This document shows, piece by piece, positions 5,905-9,028 of a DNA stretch of 9,028 bases (within the stretch, counting starts at the first letter, position 1; the number at the start of each line of letters is the position of its first letter). Location: positions 1 through 9,028 of the forward strand of contig CAMIVH010000031.1 of assembly GCA_946401755.1 (NCBI GenBank), in the 5' to 3' direction. The notes beneath the pieces are model-generated. The model worked only from the letters and a program-made list of their open reading frames with translations, was not told where the DNA came from and ran no database searches. The position numbers and the translations under genes were made by a program. Source of the DNA: an uncultured Caryophanales bacterium. GTDB lineage: Bacteria; Bacillota_I; Bacilli_A; RFN20; CAG-826.

Positions 5905-7629
5905 CTAGTTGTCGAATTTGATGCCTAATTCATCAAGTTGCGCTTGTGTAACGTTTGTAGGCGCATTGGTCATTGGGTCGACAGCGGCAAGGTTCTTAGG
6001 GAAGGCGATGACATCACGAATGTTGTCTGTGCCACCTAAGATCATCGCTAATCTATCTAAGCCGAAGGCCATACCAGCGTGTGGAGGTGTGCCGTATTGA
6101 AGGGCATCCACGAAGTAACCAAATCTCTCTTTGATTTCTTCATCGCTTAAGCCCAAGACTTCAAAGATTTTTCTTTGCATATCTTGGTTATAGATACGAA
6201 GAGTACCACCACCAGCTTCATAACCATTAATGACAATGTCGTAAGCATAGCTTAAGACTTTGGTTGGATCTGTATCTAAGTATTTGACATCTTCGTCTCT
6301 TGGACGGGTGAAAGGATGGTGAGTCGCAACGATTGCCCCACTTTCCACGTCTCTTTCAAACATTGGGAAGTCAATGACCCATAATAAATCATAGGTTCCT
6401 TCTTTGATGAGACCAAGTTCACGTCCGTACTTCAAGCGTAACGCACCTAATAAAGGTGTAACACGATTATCATTGCCTGCGGCGATGATTAATATGTCAT
6501 TATCAACAAGACCTAATCTTTCGTTTAAGGCCTTGATTTCGGCTTCTGAAAGGAATTTAACAAATGAACCGGTTAATTCCCCGTTTTCTTTCTTTAGGAC
6601 TGTTAAACCGCCTAAACCGAACTTCTTAGCTTCTAATGTTAAAGCATCGATAACTTTACGGCTAGTTTGGTCAGCGACACCATTAACAACGATAGCCTTA
6701 ATGGCTTCTGCGGTTTGATAACCAGCGAATGTAGTATCTTTAAATATATCTTTAATATTATTTAACTCGATACCAAATCTTGTATCTGGTTTATCACTAC
6801 CAAAACGGTCCATCGCTTCCTTATAGGTCATTTGTCTAAGTGGAAGTTTGACATCATAGTTAATCGTGGCTTTAAAGATATCTTTAATGAGTTCTTCCAT
6901 CAACGTTAAGAATTGATTTTGATCTAAGAAAGATGTCTCAATATCAATTTGGGTGAAATCTGGTTGACGGTCCGCTCTTAAGTCTTCATCTCTAAAGCAT
7001 CTAGCGATTTGGTAATATCTTTCAAAACCCGCGACCATAAGCAATTGCTTAAACATTTGTGGGCTTTGTGGTAAAGCATAGAATTGACCTTTATGCACAC
7101 GGGATGGCACTAAATACTCTTTGGCACCTTCAGGTGAGGAGGCACAGAGCATTGGTGTTTCAATTTCGATGAAGTGATGACGGTGCATAAAACTATGTGT
7201 GGTCATCTTAATTGTGTCGCGCACATCGAAATAATGTTGCATGCAAGGACGACGTAAGTCGAGATAACGATATTTAAGTCTGGTGTCTTCTAAGGCGTCT
7301 GTTTCATCAGCGATGATTAAAGGTGTGGTTTTCGCAGTGTTTAATAAAATTACTTCACTAGCGATGACTTCAATTTCACCACTCTTTAATTTTGGATTAG
7401 CGACCGCTCTTTTAGCGACTTCACCTTTCACTTGAATGACGTATTCGTTTCTGACATCAGGAATTTCTACGTTGTCGTTAACGACGATTTGAATTAAACC
7501 GAAGCGGTCTCTTAAATCAATAAAGAGTAAGGAACCGAGGTTTCTTCTTTTGCTGACCCAACCAATGAGGGTGACCTTTTCACCAACGTTGGCTAAGCCA
7601 AGTTCATTGCTGTAATGGCTTCTTTCCAT
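5905..7629 (-). CDS. aspS: Aspartyl-tRNA synthetase (bacterial type)
   Basis: The 574-residue class II synthetase charges tRNA-Asp with aspartate. The N-terminal OB-fold binds the anticodon (LIGWVSKRRNLGSLLFIDLR, 21-40). Catalytic motifs are IEIETPML (154-161), the ATP-binding motif 2 FRDEDLRADRQPDFTQID (212-229) and motif 3 GMAFGLDRLAMILGG (519-533). The bacterial GAD insertion runs from about 283 to 425, and HHPFTRP (437-443) follows it. Length is close to the usual 585-595. Leu31 after KRRN resembles E. coli-type enzymes; in several bacteria a His near here goes with enzymes that also charge tRNA-Asn, so this hints at, but does not prove, a discriminating enzyme. The ATG has AAAGGTAGGTAG just upstream. 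It starts 20 nt after hisS, across a perfect palindrome. Confidence 0.97.
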   Translation of the reverse strand: MERSHYSNELGLANVGEKVTLIGWVSKRRNLGSLLFIDLRDRFGLIQIVVNDNVEIPDVRNEYVIQVKGEVAKRAVANPKLKSGEIEVIASEVILLNTAKTTPLIIADETDALEDTRLKYRYLDLRRPCMQHYFDVRDTIKMTTHSFMHRHHFIEIETPMLCASSPEGAKEYLVPSRVHKGQFYALPQSPQMFKQLLMVAGFERYYQIARCFRDEDLRADRQPDFTQIDIETSFLDQNQFLTLMEELIKDIFKATINYDVKLPLRQMTYKEAMDRFGSDKPDTRFGIELNNIKDIFKDTTFAGYQTAEAIKAIVVNGVADQTSRKVIDALTLEAKKFGLGGLTVLKKENGELTGSFVKFLSEAEIKALNERLGLVDNDILIIAAGNDNRVTPLLGALRLKYGRELGLIKEGTYDLLWVIDFPMFERDVESGAIVATHHPFTRPRDEDVKYLDTDPTKVLSYAYDIVINGYEAGGGTLRIYNQDMQRKIFEVLGLSDEEIKERFGYFVDALQYGTPPHAGMAFGLDRLAMILGGTDNIRDVIAFPKNLAAVDPMTNAPTNVTQAQLDELGIKFDN

Positions 7630-7642
7630 AATACTACCTACC

Positions 7643-7660
7643 TTTGTGATTAATCACAAA
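7643..7660. repeat. Perfect 18-bp palindrome spanning the hisS stop codon
   Basis: TTTGTGATTAATCACAAA is its own reverse complement. It covers the last codon and stop of hisS and ends immediately before the purine-rich ribosome site of aspS. In RNA it could fold into a hairpin of about seven pairs with a short A+U-rich loop. In DNA its TGTGA...TCACA halves resemble sites of the Crp/Fnr family, but with four rather than six central bases. No T run follows on either strand, so it is not a terminator. Confidence 0.6.
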
Positions 7661-8939
7661 ATTCTTCACCCATTTCAGTAGAAATGGTTTCTATTAATTT
7701 CTCTAGTTCACAACTCTTTTGTTCAGTTGTTTCTAGATTTTTAATGACAACTTGTTGTTTGCTAACCTCATCTTCACCGATGATAATAGCGAACTTAGCG
7801 CCTTTTCTTTCAGCGCGCTTGAACATATTACCGAGTTTGACATCTTCAAAGCAGATATCAGTGCGATAACCAGATAATCTAAGTTCAGAAGCGACTTGTT
7901 GAGACATAGTCTTGGCCGCTTCCCCTAATGGCATAACGTAGATTTCAATATTACTATTGATGTTATCTGGGAATAAGTCGTCGTCTTTTAAGACGGAATA
8001 GAGTCTTTCCACACCGAAGGAGAATCCGACACCCGCGGCATCTGGACCACCGATTTCTTTGACGAGCTTATCATAGTGACCACCTGCGCCAATCGCGCCA
8101 TAGTCGTTACCGGTCTTAGAAACATAATGGAATTCAAAGACGGTTTCTGAATAGTAATCTAAGCCTCTCACTAAAGTGTCATCGACTTGATAAGGAATAT
8201 CTAAGGCATCTAATAATTCGAGGACTCTAGAGAATCTAGCTTTCGCAGCATCGCTTAAGAAGTCTTTCATCTTAGGTGCACCTTTAACGATTTCTTGATC
8301 CTCTGGGACTTTACAGTCGAGAATTCTTAATGGGTTAAGTTCATAACGGCTGTGGCAGTCAGGACACATCTTATCCAAGTATTTAGCAAAGTATGCTTTG
8401 AGTGCTTCTTTATAGGCATTACGTGATTCATCATCACCTAAGGTGTTAATGCTAATAGTTACACCTTCTAAGTTCAAAGAACTTAAGATGGTATACGCTA
8501 AGGTGATTGTTTCGACATCGATTTCAGGAGAATTGTTTCCCACTGCTTCCACACCGAATTGGTTGAACTGTCTATATCTACCAAATTGTGGTCTTTCATA
8601 ACGGAAGACTGGACCACAGTAATAAACCTTATATGGAAGTTCATTTGTGGCTAGTAACTTGTTTTGCACGATTAAGCGCATAATGCCCGCGGTGAATTCT
8701 GGACGTAAGGTGATGGAACGATCAGCTTTATCATTAAATGTGTACATTTCCTTACGGACAATATCACTACCTTCACCCACACCACGAACAAAGAGTTCAC
8801 TATGTTCGATGACAGGAGGTCTAACTTCGTTATAAGCGAATAATTCGCAAATTTGTTTTAAAACATTTTCAATGTAAGCGAAACCATTGGATTCCTCCCC
8901 AATGATGTCGTGAGTGCCTTTAACATTGTTTGTTAACAT
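7650..8939 (-). CDS. hisS: Histidyl-tRNA synthetase
   Basis: The 429-residue class II synthetase charges tRNA-His. Motif 1 region is VRPPVIEHSELFVRGVGEGS (39-58), followed by TLRPEFTAGIMR (77-88). Motif 2 is VFRYERPQFGRYRQFNQFGVE (111-131), where Arg113 should contact ATP. The histidine-specific signature LVRGLDYYSETVFEF is at 256-270, and motif 3 is GVGFSFGVERL (303-313). CPDC (192-195) and DCK (208-210) match the cysteines often seen in the insertion domain. The C-terminal anticodon domain starts at about 332. The start follows an AAGGAG ribosome site that overlaps the relA stop, with seven bases to the ATG. Only 11 nt separate it from relA, and there is no room for a T-box leader or for dtd, which often lies in this position in Bacillus. 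Confidence 0.97.
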   Translation of the reverse strand: MLTNNVKGTHDIIGEESNGFAYIENVLKQICELFAYNEVRPPVIEHSELFVRGVGEGSDIVRKEMYTFNDKADRSITLRPEFTAGIMRLIVQNKLLATNELPYKVYYCGPVFRYERPQFGRYRQFNQFGVEAVGNNSPEIDVETITLAYTILSSLNLEGVTISINTLGDDESRNAYKEALKAYFAKYLDKMCPDCHSRYELNPLRILDCKVPEDQEIVKGAPKMKDFLSDAAKARFSRVLELLDALDIPYQVDDTLVRGLDYYSETVFEFHYVSKTGNDYGAIGAGGHYDKLVKEIGGPDAAGVGFSFGVERLYSVLKDDDLFPDNINSNIEIYVMPLGEAAKTMSQQVASELRLSGYRTDICFEDVKLGNMFKRAERKGAKFAIIIGEDEVSKQQVVIKNLETTEQKSCELEKLIETISTEMGEEFCD

Positions 8940-8950
8940 ATCTTTTCTCC

Positions 8951-9028
8951 TTAATGAATGACACGATCAATACGATAAACGCCGGTAATACCTTTTAGCA
9001 AAACAAAGATATCATGCAGACGTTTAGC
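8951..9028 (-). CDS. RelA/SpoT-family (p)ppGpp synthetase/hydrolase, C-terminal fragment
   Basis: The last 25 codons and a TAA stop are present: the frame contains RLHDIFVLLKGITGVYRIDR then VIH. This fits the last helix and strand of the ACT/RRM regulatory domain at the C terminus of long Rel proteins (pattern L...I..L..I.GV..V.RV). Long Rel enzymes make and degrade the alarmone (p)ppGpp on amino-acid starvation. The identification rests on a short segment, but the gene order rel-hisS-aspS is the common one in Firmicutes, which supports it. The stop is followed at once by the hisS ribosome site, so the two genes are almost certainly cotranscribed. Confidence 0.72.
   Translation of the reverse strand, partial: AKRLHDIFVLLKGITGVYRIDRVIH

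Noticed and set aside
6404..6718. Plus-strand open frame of 104 codons.
   Set aside because: It is antisense to the GAD-domain part of aspS, with no family similarity or ribosome site of note; the aspS frame is clearly the coding one.
1..9028. Possible use of a Mycoplasma-type genetic code (TGA = Trp).
   Set aside because: Tryptophan codons checked in dinB and tkt are TGG, and dinB ends at a TGA that is followed by an out-of-frame recombinase start with a good ribosome site, consistent with TGA as stop.

Overview
The window is a stretch of ordinary chromosomal housekeeping DNA from a low-GC Gram-positive bacterium of the Firmicutes. All genes lie on the minus strand, so transcription runs from position 9028 down to 1. 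The evidence for the lineage is the clustering of an Asp23/YqhY-family gene with nusB, xseA and xseB, the relA-hisS-aspS order, A+T-rich spacers and purine-rich Shine-Dalgarno sites. The tryptophan codons I checked are TGG, and TGA is used as a stop for dinB, so the code is standard rather than Mycoplasma-type. A small-genome member of the class Bacilli (an uncultured Erysipelotrichales, RF39 or Acholeplasma relative) would fit, but I cannot place it more closely from sequence alone.

Layout in transcription order. (1) 9028-3864: the 3' end of a RelA/SpoT gene, then hisS (histidyl-tRNA synthetase), aspS (aspartyl-tRNA synthetase) and tkt (transketolase). RelA-hisS-aspS are tightly spaced (11 and 20 nt gaps) and look like one operon. 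tkt follows after 67 nt with no terminator between, and a strong intrinsic terminator (3815-3845) closes the unit. (2) 3863-3495: a 369-bp gene-free stretch. It holds the tkt terminator, a 20-bp inverted repeat, paired 11-bp-spaced direct repeats, a conspicuous structured block bounded by a perfect 12-bp inverted repeat (3618-3727), and a good sigma-A-type promoter for the next operon. (3) 3494-1378: asp23-nusB-xseA-xseB, with junctions of 20 nt, a 1-nt overlap and a 1-nt gap, closed by a small terminator at 1291-1317. (4) 1277-1: a promoter that follows the terminator at once and nearly abuts the dinB start codon, then dinB (DNA polymerase IV). Its 3' end overlaps the start of a Xer-type tyrosine recombinase that runs off the window.

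Functionally, the first unit links the stringent-response enzyme to two aminoacyl-tRNA synthetases and to the pentose phosphate pathway. The second links an envelope/lipid-associated Asp23 protein and a transcription antitermination factor to exonuclease VII. The third pairs a translesion polymerase with a site-specific recombinase. I see no mobile element, CRISPR array, tRNA or rRNA, and no evident new multi-gene system. The parts most worth a second look are the structured 3618-3727 block, the near-leaderless dinB promoter, and the palindrome at the hisS/aspS junction.
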